Assembly (NCBI GenBank): GCA_937983495.1
Contig: CALKAA010000351.1
Location: 1-9,267, forward strand
DNA: 9,267 nt
From: an uncultured Gemmobacter sp.
GTDB lineage: Bacteria; Pseudomonadota; Alphaproteobacteria; Rhodobacterales; Rhodobacteraceae
Reading direction: 5' to 3'
Of this stretch, positions 1-6,233 are shown in pieces. How positions within the stretch are numbered: the stretch's first letter is position 1; each line of letters opens with the position of its first letter. The notes beneath the pieces are model-generated. The model did not search any database and was not told the origin of the DNA. It saw nothing but the letters and a program-made list of their open reading frames with translations. A program made the translations under genes and the position numbers.

Positions 1-707
1 TACGGATGGCTCACCTGATTGCGGAGAAAGGCGCGGATCGCCCGGCGCTGGCGGTGCTTTACGCGTTCAATGCCGAACTGGCCCGCGCACCTTGGGCCAG
101 CAAGGAGCCGATGATCGCCGAGATGCGGCTCCAATGGTGGCGCGACACGGTAGAGGCCGAGGCCTCGAGCCCTGGGCCTGCACATGAAGTGGCTTCGCCT
201 TTGGGAAAACTCATTCGCACCAAGGCCTTGCCGCTCGATCTTCTGGACGGGATGGCCCAGGCGCGGCTCTGGGATATTTACCGCGACGCCCATGAGGATG
301 AGGCCGCGCTCTGGGCCTATTTGCAAGCCACTGGCGGCGCATTGATGGCCTTGTCGGTGCAGGCGACCGGCGGCGGTGACCGAGCCGCCGCGCTGGCGCT
401 TGGCACAGCGCAGGCCTTGGCGAATTACCTGCGCGCCGTGCCTGCGCTGGAAGATCAGGGCCGTGTTCCCCTTGTGGATGGCCGAGCGGAAGCTGTATCA
501 GCTTTAGCACGCAAGGGTTTGGAATATATGGATATTGCGAGAAAGGCGAAACTGCCGCGCGGTGCCGGGATGGCGGCATATCTCACACGCCCCGTGCTGG
601 AGCTGGCAAGGCGCCAGCCGCAGTTGGTGGCAGCAGGCGCGCTGGAGGTGCCAGAGTTCACCCGGCGGAAAAACCTGTTATGGCAATCCCTTACCGGGAG
701 ATTCTAA
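1..707 (+). CDS. Squalene/phytoene synthase family protein, NDUFAF6-like (5' partial)
   Basis: Isoprenyl-synthase fold protein of the squalene/phytoene synthase family, closest in character to the non-catalytic branch related to NDUFAF6, a mitochondrial complex I assembly factor. The reading frame is open to the left edge (codons from base 3). The first ATG at base 6 falls where family members already have about 15-20 residues, so the true start is probably outside the window. Seen from that Met: the LYAFNAELARAPW block (residues 18-30), then MRLQWWRDTVE (40-50), then NYLRAVPALEDQGR (140-153). Catalytic members carry two Asp-rich DxxxD/DxxED motifs for Mg-diphosphate binding. Here the second reads AVPALED, and the first site holds WWRD, so prenyl-diphosphate condensation is unlikely (inference). 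The gene ends in TAA and converges on the hydrolase gene with one base between stops. A membrane-associated assembly role is possible but untested. Family call is confident; role is not. Confidence 0.85.
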   Translation, partial: RMAHLIAEKGADRPALAVLYAFNAELARAPWASKEPMIAEMRLQWWRDTVEAEASSPGPAHEVASPLGKLIRTKALPLDLLDGMAQARLWDIYRDAHEDEAALWAYLQATGGALMALSVQATGGGDRAAALALGTAQALANYLRAVPALEDQGRVPLVDGRAEAVSALARKGLEYMDIARKAKLPRGAGMAAYLTRPVLELARRQPQLVAAGALEVPEFTRRKNLLWQSLTGRF

Positions 708-708
708 G

Positions 709-1362
709 TCACTTTGGCAAAACGTCGTGCAGGAAGGACAGCGCCACCTGCAAGCCATCCGGCGCAATGCCATGACCGGTGCCCTTCATCGTATGGGCAT
801 AGACCTCAAACCCGGCCGTCACCAGAGCATCCCCGGCGCGGCCCATATCGGCATAGGGCACCATCTCATCGGCATCGCCATGGATCAGCATGATCGGGGG
901 CTTGACCTTGGCCTCGGCCTCGAGCGTCTCGGGCACCAGCAACCGGCCAGAGAATCCCACAACCCCGGCCAATGCCACATCCCGGCGCGGCGCGATGTGC
1001 AGGCTCATCATGGTGCCTTGCGAAAACCCAACCAAAGCAAGGGCTTCTGGTGCGATCTTCTCCTCCGCCATCTTGGCGTCGATGAAGGCATTCAACAGAT
1101 CGACCGACACCGCCATCGAAGCCTTGGCCTGCGCTTCCGTCGAGCCATCCAGCCAGGGGATCGGGAACCACTGATAGCCGAAGGGATTGTTCACGCATTT
1201 TTCCGGCGCATTCGGGCTGTAGAACACGGTATCGGGCAGATGCGGGGCGAGCGGATCGGCCAGACCCAGCAGATCAGCCCCATCGGCGCCATAGCCATGC
1301 ACGAAAATCACCATCGAGCGGGCCTTGCCCGATTTCGGTGCCTTGCGTTGTGATTCCAGCAT
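709..1362 (-). CDS. Alpha/beta hydrolase, phospholipase/carboxylesterase (YpfH-like) family
   Basis: Small cytosolic serine esterase of the carboxylesterase/dienelactone-hydrolase type, 217 residues, the usual size for the family. No signal peptide is seen. The strand-loop FVHGYGADG (residues 20-28) supplies the oxyanion hole. The nucleophile elbow is GFSQG with Ser114. The acid is Asp165 in HGDADEMVP, and the base is His197 in GTGHGI, so the full Ser-Asp-His triad is present in the correct order. A GTG at 1365 is in frame, but the ATG at 1362 is preferred: it overlaps the glycosylase stop as TGATG and sits 8 bases after a GAGGGG ribosome-binding site. It should therefore be translated by coupling from the upstream glycosylase. 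The substrate cannot be read from sequence; short-chain esters or lysophospholipids are typical for the family. Confidence 0.9.
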   Translation of the reverse strand: MLESQRKAPKSGKARSMVIFVHGYGADGADLLGLADPLAPHLPDTVFYSPNAPEKCVNNPFGYQWFPIPWLDGSTEAQAKASMAVSVDLLNAFIDAKMAEEKIAPEALALVGFSQGTMMSLHIAPRRDVALAGVVGFSGRLLVPETLEAEAKVKPPIMLIHGDADEMVPYADMGRAGDALVTAGFEVYAHTMKGTGHGIAPDGLQVALSFLHDVLPK

Positions 1363-1991
1363 CACCTGATCCCCTCACGGTCTTTTGCCACATGGTAGTA
1401 GGCCCAGAGCAGCCGCGCCGCAACCGCGCGCCACGGGCTCCATGCGGCGGCAATGGCACGCATTTCGCGCTCATTCGGTCGTTTATCCAGCGAAAACAAC
1501 AATCTGGCAGCCTCTTGCAAGGCAAGATCATTATGAGCAAAGACATCGGCCCGACCAAGCGCGAACATGGCATAGATTTCGGCCGTCCAACGACCAACTC
1601 CTGGTATTTCAATCAGTTGAGCGACAATCGTTTCATCGGGCAGGTTGCGAAGCGCGTCAAAATCAATCCCGGCCTGCGCCAATGCACGCGCATAGCGCAG
1701 TTTGGGTCGCGACAGGCCACAGGCGCGCAGCGCCTCATCTTCGGCGGCGGTTACGGCCTGGGGTGTTATAAAACCAGCCGCCTGCATCCGCCCCCAGATC
1801 GCCCGCGCCGAGGCGACCGAAACCTGCTGACTCACAATCGCCCCTAACAGCTCGGCAAAGCCTTCAGGTCGGCGTCGCAGTGGTAATTCCCCTGTCAATT
1901 CATAGGCTTCAGCGAATCGCTTGTCATAACGGGATAACCACGCCATGCCCTCGGCGATATCATCCCCGCCCTCGATAATGCGCCCGACCAT
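1362..1991 (-). CDS. DNA-3-methyladenine glycosylase (AlkA-type, HhH-GPD superfamily)
   Basis: Base-excision repair enzyme that flips out and cleaves alkylated purines such as 3-methyladenine, leaving abasic sites. It has 209 residues, so it matches the short AlkA/MAG-type glycosylases that lack the N-terminal domain of E. coli AlkA. Seen: the AIVSQQVSVASA helix (residues 51-62), the helix-hairpin-helix LIEIPGVGRWTAEIY (126-140), and the catalytic aspartate Asp155 in AHNDLAL. AlkA has two Asp at the equivalent position; here the first is Asn and the catalytic one is kept. No FeS-cluster cysteines follow, which argues against EndoIII/MutY. The ATG at 1991 has GGAGGGG a few bases upstream. The gene is first of a two-gene minus-strand unit with the hydrolase (TGATG overlap) and is divergent from the MFS gene. 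No Ada-type regulator or adaptive-response gene is seen nearby. Confidence 0.92.
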   Translation of the reverse strand: MVGRIIEGGDDIAEGMAWLSRYDKRFAEAYELTGELPLRRRPEGFAELLGAIVSQQVSVASARAIWGRMQAAGFITPQAVTAAEDEALRACGLSRPKLRYARALAQAGIDFDALRNLPDETIVAQLIEIPGVGRWTAEIYAMFALGRADVFAHNDLALQEAARLLFSLDKRPNEREMRAIAAAWSPWRAVAARLLWAYYHVAKDREGIR

Positions 1992-2057
1992 GGCCCCTCC
2001 GGTTTTGCCGCAGGCTAGCCCCTTGCAACCGATGCCCGCAAGCGTTTAGGTCGCGCC
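1992..2057. promoter_or_regulatory. Divergent intergenic region between glycosylase and MFS gene
   Basis: The 66 bases between two divergent starts must hold promoters for both unless transcripts begin inside the genes. No hexamer pair matches the sigma-70 consensus well on either strand. It contains an imperfect inverted repeat, CTTGC and GCAAG separated by 11 bases (about 2031-2051), which could be an operator. The minus-strand side ends in a clear GGAGGGG ribosome-binding site, while the MFS start at 2058 has no strong one. Assignment as a shared control region comes from gene geometry, not from a recognised site. Confidence 0.4.
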
Positions 2058-3266
2058 ATGACCCAGTCCAACGATACTCTTGCCCGCCGCAACATGTGGG
2101 TTCTGATCGCCGCGCAAGCCATTCTGGGCGCGCAAATGCCTCTGATCTTTACGGTCGGCGGCCTCGCCGGCAGCACATTGGCCCCCAATGCCTGTTGGGC
2201 CACGCTGCCGATCTCGCTGACAGTGATCGGCTCGATGCTATGGGCACAACCCCTGAGTGCCTTGATGCAACGCCATGGCCGCCGCGCCGGATTTGTGGCG
2301 GGTGCCATCGCGGGGGCTGCCGGGGCGACGCTGGCCTCCTGGGGGCTGTATAGCGGGTCATTTCTGATCTTCAGCCTCGCCAGCCTTCTGACAGGGGGAT
2401 ACATGTCGGCGCAGGGCTTTTACCGCTTTGCCGCAGCGGATCTGGCGTCGGAAGCATTCCGCCCCAAGGCGATTTCGGGGGTAATGGCCGGCGGGTTGGC
2501 CTCCGCCATCTTTGGCCCGCAACTGGTTTCGCTGACAGCGCAGGCCATGGTCGTGCCGTTTCTGGGCAGTTATCTGGCAGTGATCGCGCTCAACCTTGGG
2601 GGCATGGTCGTTTTTGCGGCCCTGCATGCCCCGAAACCCGTGGCCCGTGTGGCAGGAGCCCCACAGGGACGCAGCCGCCGCCAATTGCTGCGCGAGCCTG
2701 CCATTCTGGTCGCCGTGGTCTGTGGCACCGTCAGCTATGCGCTGATGAATCTGGTGATGACCTCCTCGCCGCTGGCGGTGGTGGGCTGCGGCTTCCAGAC
2801 CTCGGATGCAGCGAATATCGTTTCAGCCCATGTACTTGCCATGTATGCTCCGTCGTTTTTCACCGGCCATGTGATTGCCCGGCTTGGCGTGGAGAAGGTT
2901 ATCGCCCTGGGCCTGACAATCCTTGCAGCCTCCGGTGCGGTCGCCATGAGCGGGGTCGCGCTGGAGCAATTCTATATCGCGTTGATCCTGCTGGGGTTGG
3001 GCTGGAATTTTGGCTTTATCGGAGCCACCGCAATGATTGCGGCCCATCACAGCCCCGAGGAGCGCGGCACGATGCAGGGGCTGAATGATGCCATCGTCTT
3101 TGGCGGTGTGTCGCTGGCCTCCTTTGCATCGGGTGGGCTGATGAATTGCTCTGGCGGCTCGGCACAAGCGGGGTGGTCGGCCGTGAACATGGCCATGCTG
3201 CCCTTCCTCATCCTTGCGGGCGGGGCACTGATCTGGTTTGCGCTGCGCCCCAAGGAAACGCGCTGA
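2058..3266 (+). CDS. MFS transporter
   Basis: Inner-membrane secondary transporter of the major facilitator superfamily, 402 residues, the typical length for 12 membrane segments. Hydrophobic stretches run along the whole length: residues about 14-37, 48-66, 76-93 and 98-115 in the first half, and a comparable set after a basic central loop (about residues 197-211, rich in Arg). The loop after segment 2 reads ALMQRHGRRAG (68-78), a degenerate form of MFS motif A (GxxxDRxGRR). No periplasmic domain or ATP-binding motif is present. The substrate is not determinable. The N-terminal pattern LARRN...AAQAILGAQMP is common in uncharacterised alphaproteobacterial MFS proteins, and some relatives have been proposed to move riboflavin or drugs, but I cannot decide here. 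It stands alone between a divergent repair unit and the HNH gene, which has its own promoter. Confidence 0.88.
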   Translation: MTQSNDTLARRNMWVLIAAQAILGAQMPLIFTVGGLAGSTLAPNACWATLPISLTVIGSMLWAQPLSALMQRHGRRAGFVAGAIAGAAGATLASWGLYSGSFLIFSLASLLTGGYMSAQGFYRFAAADLASEAFRPKAISGVMAGGLASAIFGPQLVSLTAQAMVVPFLGSYLAVIALNLGGMVVFAALHAPKPVARVAGAPQGRSRRQLLREPAILVAVVCGTVSYALMNLVMTSSPLAVVGCGFQTSDAANIVSAHVLAMYAPSFFTGHVIARLGVEKVIALGLTILAASGAVAMSGVALEQFYIALILLGLGWNFGFIGATAMIAAHHSPEERGTMQGLNDAIVFGGVSLASFASGGLMNCSGGSAQAGWSAVNMAMLPFLILAGGALIWFALRPKETR

Positions 3267-3273
3267 AATTTTC

Positions 3274-3293
3274 GTCACATCCAGGTCACATCC
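3274..3293 (+). repeat. Tandem direct repeat GTCACATCC, 11-bp period (Pho-box-like)
   Basis: The nonamer GTCACATCC occurs at 3274-3282 and again at 3285-3293, separated by AG, giving an exact 11-base period (one helical turn). It lies 7 bases after the MFS stop and 32 bases upstream of the -35 of the HNH promoter. OmpR/PhoB-type response regulators bind direct repeats with this period, and the GTCA core matches the PhoB half-site (CTGTCAT...CTGTCAC). The flanking bases fit the Pho consensus poorly and the distance to the -10 is too long for a classical Pho box. Identity of any binding protein is inference. Confidence 0.5.
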
Positions 3294-3325
3294 GCTTGCG
3301 ACACTCAGACGCGAGGGAAGGGGGC

Positions 3326-3353
3326 TTGCCAGCCTTCACCCCCGATATATAGT
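3326..3353 (+). promoter_or_regulatory. Sigma-70-type promoter of the HNH gene
   Basis: -35 TTGCCA (3326-3331; 5 of 6 to TTGACA) and -10 TATAGT (3348-3353; 5 of 6 to TATAAT) with a 16-base spacer. The -10 lies in an AT-rich patch (GATATATAG) that stands out from GC-rich surroundings. A transcript would start near 3360, giving an untranslated leader of about 60 bases before the HNH start at 3420. This is the best-matching promoter in the window. Confidence 0.7.
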
Positions 3354-3362
3354 CGAATTGTC

Positions 3363-3396
3363 GGGGCGGGTCTCCCCGTCCCGGGCCATCTTGGCC
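3363..3396 (+). promoter_or_regulatory. Two tandem hairpins in the HNH leader
   Basis: First hairpin: GGGGCGGG (3363-3370) pairs with CCCGTCCC (3375-3382) over 8 bp including one G-U, around a TCTC tetraloop. Second: GGCCA (3384-3388) pairs with TGGCC (3392-3396) around TCT. They are one base apart, begin a few bases after the predicted transcription start, and end about 14 bases before the GGAG ribosome-binding site (3410-3413). There is no U-tract, so they are not a terminator. A role in transcript stability or translation is inferred. Confidence 0.5.
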
Positions 3397-3419
3397 AAGG
3401 GATGAAGGCGGAGTCTTGC

Positions 3420-4004
3420 ATGGACGGCGATTTCAGGACCAATTTTGTGCGTGAACCGGCCGGGTTGAAACATTACCCCGCGCTGGTGCTGAATGCGGAT
3501 TTCCGGCCGCTTTCCTGGTACCCGCTCAGCCTCTGGCCCTGGCAGGAGGCAATCAAGGCCGTTTGCCTGGAGCGCGTTCAGATCCTCGCGGAATATGACG
3601 CGGTTGTGCGCAGCCAAAAGTCCGAGTTCCGCATACCCTCGGTTGTCGTGCTGAAAGAGTTCGTCAAACCCCAGAAGCGCGTGGCCTTCACGCGCTTCAA
3701 TCTTTTTCTGCGAGACGAATTTTGCTGCCAGTATTGCGGGGCAAAGGGCGATCTGACCTTCGACCATGTGGTGCCGCGCTCAAAAGGTGGGGTGACCAGC
3801 TGGGAAAATGTTGTGGCAGCTTGCAGCCCCTGCAACCTGAAAAAGGCCAACAAGACGCTGAAACAGGTGGGCATGACGCTCAAGAGACCACCGCGTGCGC
3901 CCACCCCCGATGAGATGCACAGCCATGGCAGACGATTCCCGCCGAACCACCTGCATGACAGCTGGTTGGATTACCTTTACTGGGATACCGAACTTGAGGC
4001 TTGA
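3420..4004 (+). CDS. HNH endonuclease domain protein
   Basis: Zinc-bound beta-beta-alpha-metal nuclease of the HNH superfamily, 194 residues. The N-terminal part has the LVLNADFRPLSWYPLS pattern (residues 22-37) seen in stand-alone bacterial HNH proteins. The nuclease core spans about residues 98-146: CxxC at Cys103/Cys106, catalytic DHVVPRSKGG with His116, Asn130 in WENVVAAC, and the second CxxC at Cys135/Cys138 followed by Asn139. All zinc and catalytic positions are intact, so it is probably active on DNA. An ATG at 3402 is in frame but has AAGGG directly abutting it; the ATG at 3420 has GGAG six bases upstream and is preferred. It has its own promoter (3326-3353). It converges on tRNA-Gln, stopping one base before the tRNA 3' end. 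There is no methylase or specificity subunit beside it, so it is not an obvious restriction enzyme; the biological role is unknown. Confidence 0.9.
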   Translation: MDGDFRTNFVREPAGLKHYPALVLNADFRPLSWYPLSLWPWQEAIKAVCLERVQILAEYDAVVRSQKSEFRIPSVVVLKEFVKPQKRVAFTRFNLFLRDEFCCQYCGAKGDLTFDHVVPRSKGGVTSWENVVAACSPCNLKKANKTLKQVGMTLKRPPRAPTPDEMHSHGRRFPPNHLHDSWLDYLYWDTELEA

Positions 4005-4005
4005 T

Positions 4006-4080
<75 letters not shown>

Positions 4081-4092
4081 ACCGTGAGCGGG

Positions 4093-4121
4093 GTTCTAGC
4101 CGAGCGGGACGGTGGCCGCAA
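4093..4121 (-). promoter_or_regulatory. Probable tRNA-Gln promoter
   Basis: On the minus strand, TTGCGG (4121-4116) and TAGAAC (4098-4093) are separated by 17 bases. The -10 matches 4 of 6 and the -35 matches only the TTG part. The -10 ends 12 bases before the mature tRNA 5' end, a normal distance for a short tRNA leader. The A/T-rich palindrome immediately upstream could act as an UP-type element. Confidence 0.45.
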
Positions 4122-4123
4122 GA

Positions 4124-4146
4124 GCGATTTTTCGTCGAAAAATCGC
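4124..4146. repeat. 23-bp near-perfect palindrome between tRNA-Gln and the flavoprotein gene
   Basis: GCGATTTTTC (4124-4133) and GAAAAATCGC (4137-4146) are perfect inverted copies around GTC, so all positions except the central T are symmetric. The A5/T5 tracts are unusual in this GC-rich region. It begins 3 bases from the tRNA -35 hexamer and ends 38 bases before the flavoprotein ATG. It could be an operator, an UP-like element or a hairpin. No U-tract follows it outside the stem on either strand, so a simple terminator is less likely. Confidence 0.7.
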
Positions 4147-4184
4147 GGCTGGCACCGGGCAGTTGCCTCGGATAAAAGGCGCTT

Positions 4185-5357
4185 ATGCAATTTGATGTTG
4201 TGATCCTTGGCGCGGGTGCGGCCGGCATGATGGCGGCCATCGAAGCGGGTCGGCGTGGTCGCCGTGTGCTGTTGATTGATCATGCCAAGGCGGCTGGTGA
4301 GAAAATCCGAATCTCCGGTGGTGGCAGGTGCAACTTCACCAATCTGGACATTCGCCCCGAATGTTTCCTGTCACAAAATCCGCGCTTTGCTTTGTCTGCG
4401 CTGAAACGCTTCACGCAATGGGATTTCATCGCGCGTGTTGATGCAGCGGGTATCCGCTGGCACGAAAAGACATTGGGCCAGTTATTTTGCGATGGCTCCT
4501 CACGCGAAATCATTGCCATGTTGCAAGCGCAGATGCAGGAGTGCGGCGTAACTATCTGGCTTGAAACGGAAATTCGGAATGTTGGGCAGGCCGCTCCATT
4601 TCGGATCGACACGGCGCGGGGGAGAGTGGAAGCACTGGCGCTGATCGTGGCGACGGGCGGCAAGTCGATCCCGAAGATGGGCGCGACGGGGCTTGGCTAT
4701 CAGATCGCCGAAAGCTATGGCTTGCCGATCATCGACACTCGGCCCGGCTTGGTGCCGCTGACCTTGGCCGAACAGGTTCTGGAGCCGCTGAAGCCCTTGG
4801 CAGGTACAGCGGTGCAGGCGCGTGCGAGCTGCGGGCGTCAAGGCTTTGACGAAGCGTTACTTTTTACGCATCGCGGTCTGTCAGGCCCCGCGATCTTGCA
4901 AATCAGTTCTTATTGGCGCGAGGGGGATAGCCTGTGTCTTGATCTGGCGCGAGGGCAGGATCTTGCTAAAGCGTTGCGACAGATGCGCCAAAATGAAGGG
5001 CGGATTGCCTTGCGCACTGCCTTGGCGCGCTTTCTGCCCGAGAAACTGGCGCGACATCTGGAAGTGGTAAGCGGATTGAGCGGCAATCTGGCCGATCAAA
5101 GCAATGCGCGCCTTGATCAACTGGCGGCGCTGGTTCACGGCTTCGATATCGTGCCTGTCGGGAGTGAGGGGTATCGAACGGCAGAGGTCACTCTGGGCGG
5201 CGTTGACACCGCAGCATTGGATGCCCGCAGCTTGCAAGCCAAGACTGTGCCAGGTTTGTATTTCATTGGTGAGGTCGTCGATGTGACGGGCTGGCTTGGT
5301 GGCTATAACTTTCAATGGGCCTGGTCATCCGGTTGGGCTGCCGGGCAGATTGCTTGA
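4185..5357 (+). CDS. NAD(P)/FAD-dependent oxidoreductase, HI0933/BaiN-like flavoprotein family
   Basis: Cytosolic flavoprotein of the HI0933 family (also annotated as BaiN/RdsA or aminoacetone oxidase family), 390 residues, which is full length. The Rossmann FAD-binding motif is ILGAGAAG (residues 7-14), with Asp32 at the end of the second strand contacting the ribose. The family signature SGGGRCNFTN (44-53) follows. A second nucleotide-contacting ATGG segment lies near residues 155-160. The C-terminal GEVVDVTGWLGGYNFQWAWSSG (about 362-383) closes the FAD site. The reaction is uncertain: one relative (BaiN) has been linked to bile-acid reduction, but most family members have no proven substrate. 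The start is supported by AAAAGG five bases upstream. A weak promoter-like pair, CTGGCA (4149-4154) and GATAAA (4171-4176), would give an almost leaderless message. It lies upstream of rpe with a 97-base gap, so co-transcription is possible but not obvious. Confidence 0.92.
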   Translation: MQFDVVILGAGAAGMMAAIEAGRRGRRVLLIDHAKAAGEKIRISGGGRCNFTNLDIRPECFLSQNPRFALSALKRFTQWDFIARVDAAGIRWHEKTLGQLFCDGSSREIIAMLQAQMQECGVTIWLETEIRNVGQAAPFRIDTARGRVEALALIVATGGKSIPKMGATGLGYQIAESYGLPIIDTRPGLVPLTLAEQVLEPLKPLAGTAVQARASCGRQGFDEALLFTHRGLSGPAILQISSYWREGDSLCLDLARGQDLAKALRQMRQNEGRIALRTALARFLPEKLARHLEVVSGLSGNLADQSNARLDQLAALVHGFDIVPVGSEGYRTAEVTLGGVDTAALDARSLQAKTVPGLYFIGEVVDVTGWLGGYNFQWAWSSGWAAGQIA

Positions 5358-5454
5358 ATCTGATAATCTATATTATGTAACCTTAATGGCGATCCGGGCT
5401 TGCCAAAGCGGGCCTGTATAGGCAAAGACATGCCATCCCAGACCGGAGGCCCCC
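5358..5454 (+). promoter_or_regulatory. Upstream region of rpe with AT-rich patch and inverted repeats
   Basis: An AT-rich patch (5359-5385) contains the inverted repeat ATAAT (5363-5367) and ATTAT (5372-5376) around CTAT, and -10-like hexamers such as TATTAT. A second -10-like TATAGG (5417-5422) lies closer to the gene but has no good -35 at normal spacing. Another inverted repeat, TTGCC (5400-5404) and GGCAA (5421-5425), flanks that hexamer. No intrinsic terminator for the flavoprotein gene is visible. I read this as the rpe control region, without a firm promoter call. Confidence 0.35.
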
Positions 5455-6147
5455 ATGACGTTCAGCCGTGCCATCAAGATCGCTCCGTCGATCCTCTCCG
5501 CCGATTTCGCCAATTTCGGTGCCGAATGCGAAGCCATCGAGGCTCAGGGCTGCGACTGGGTGCATGTCGATGTCATGGACGGACATTTTGTTCCGAATAT
5601 CACTTTCGGACCAAGCACTTGTGCGGCGATACGAAAGCATATCAAGGGCGTGATGGATGTGCATCTGATGATCGCGCCAGTGGATCCTTATATTGATGCC
5701 TTTGCTCAATCAGGGGCCGACGTGATCACCGCACACCTGGAGGCCGGGCCACACATCCACCGCACTCTGCAAGCCATCCGGGCGCATGGCGTCAAAGCGG
5801 GCCTGGCGCTGAACCCAGGCACCCCGATCGACGCCGTGTCGCATTTGCTCGACATGGTGGACCTGATCTGCGTCATGACGGTAAACCCTGGCTTTGGCGG
5901 ACAGAAATTCATTCATTCTCAAGTCGATAAGGTCCGATCCTTGCGGGCGATGATCGGTGACCGGCCGATCCATATCGAGATTGATGGCGGCGTGACGGTG
6001 GACACCGCACCGCTGGTGGCTGCGGCTGGAGCCGACGTTCTGGTGGCTGGCTCGGCCGTATTCAAGGGCGGCTCTGTCTCTGACCCGACCCCTTATGGTG
6101 CGAACATCCGCGCCATCCGGGCTGCGGCCGAAGCTGCGCAGGGCTGA
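5455..6147 (+). CDS. rpe: Ribulose-phosphate 3-epimerase
   Basis: Interconverts D-ribulose 5-phosphate and D-xylulose 5-phosphate in the pentose phosphate pathway, and in the Calvin cycle where present; cytosolic TIM barrel. It has 230 residues, standard for the family. All landmark motifs are present: APSILSADF (residues 10-18, Ser12 binds substrate), HVDVMDGHFVPN (37-48, metal ligand His37, catalytic Asp39), VHLMI (His70 ligand), LALNPGTP (117-124), MTVNPGFGGQKF (141-152, phosphate loop), and IEIDGGV with catalytic Asp177. The start has GGAGG about five bases upstream. No cbb (Calvin cycle) genes are adjacent, so this is more likely the housekeeping copy than a cbbE paralogue (inference from context). 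It is followed by an AT-rich palindrome and then the SulP gene. Confidence 0.97.
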   Translation: MTFSRAIKIAPSILSADFANFGAECEAIEAQGCDWVHVDVMDGHFVPNITFGPSTCAAIRKHIKGVMDVHLMIAPVDPYIDAFAQSGADVITAHLEAGPHIHRTLQAIRAHGVKAGLALNPGTPIDAVSHLLDMVDLICVMTVNPGFGGQKFIHSQVDKVRSLRAMIGDRPIHIEIDGGVTVDTAPLVAAAGADVLVAGSAVFKGGSVSDPTPYGANIRAIRAAAEAAQG

Positions 6148-6161
6148 CAGCTTTTTACAGC

Positions 6162-6193
6162 ACATACATATTCAATACTTGAAATATGTATGT
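6162..6193. repeat. AT-rich palindrome between rpe and the SulP gene
   Basis: ACATACATATT (6162-6172) and AATATGTATGT (6183-6193) are perfect 11-base inverted copies. If one A in the right arm is bulged, the symmetry continues inward as TTCAA/TTGAA to a TAC loop, giving about 14 bp. The element is almost entirely A/T in a GC-rich region, lies 14 bases after the rpe stop and 40 bases before the SulP start. A TTTACA -35-like hexamer (6154-6159) sits just to its left, but no good -10 follows. An operator controlling the SulP-LuxR genes is the most likely reading; the stem would be weak as a terminator. Confidence 0.65.
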
Positions 6194-6233
6194 TTCCGGG
6201 TTACCTCTGCCCCCAGAGTATCCGGAGGCGATG

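Noticed and set aside
535..1353. A 272-residue plus-strand open frame across the hydrolase gene
   Set aside because: It lies antisense to a hydrolase with a complete Ser-Asp-His triad, has no ribosome-binding site or recognisable motif, and is rich in His, Arg and Gln, as expected for the shadow frame of a GC-rich gene.
3420..4004. HNH gene as a restriction or homing endonuclease of a selfish element
   Set aside because: There is no methylase, intron, intein or insertion context. It is an intact stand-alone gene with an ordinary promoter in a core-like setting.
4124..4146. Palindrome as an intrinsic terminator
   Set aside because: The T-tracts are inside the stem arms, not after it, and no gene ends just upstream of it on either strand.
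6186..6233. Longer N-terminus of the SulP protein starting at ATG 6186
   Set aside because: That ATG lies within the AT-rich palindrome and has no ribosome-binding site. The GGAGG at 6224-6228 and the usual SulP N-terminus support the start at 6234.
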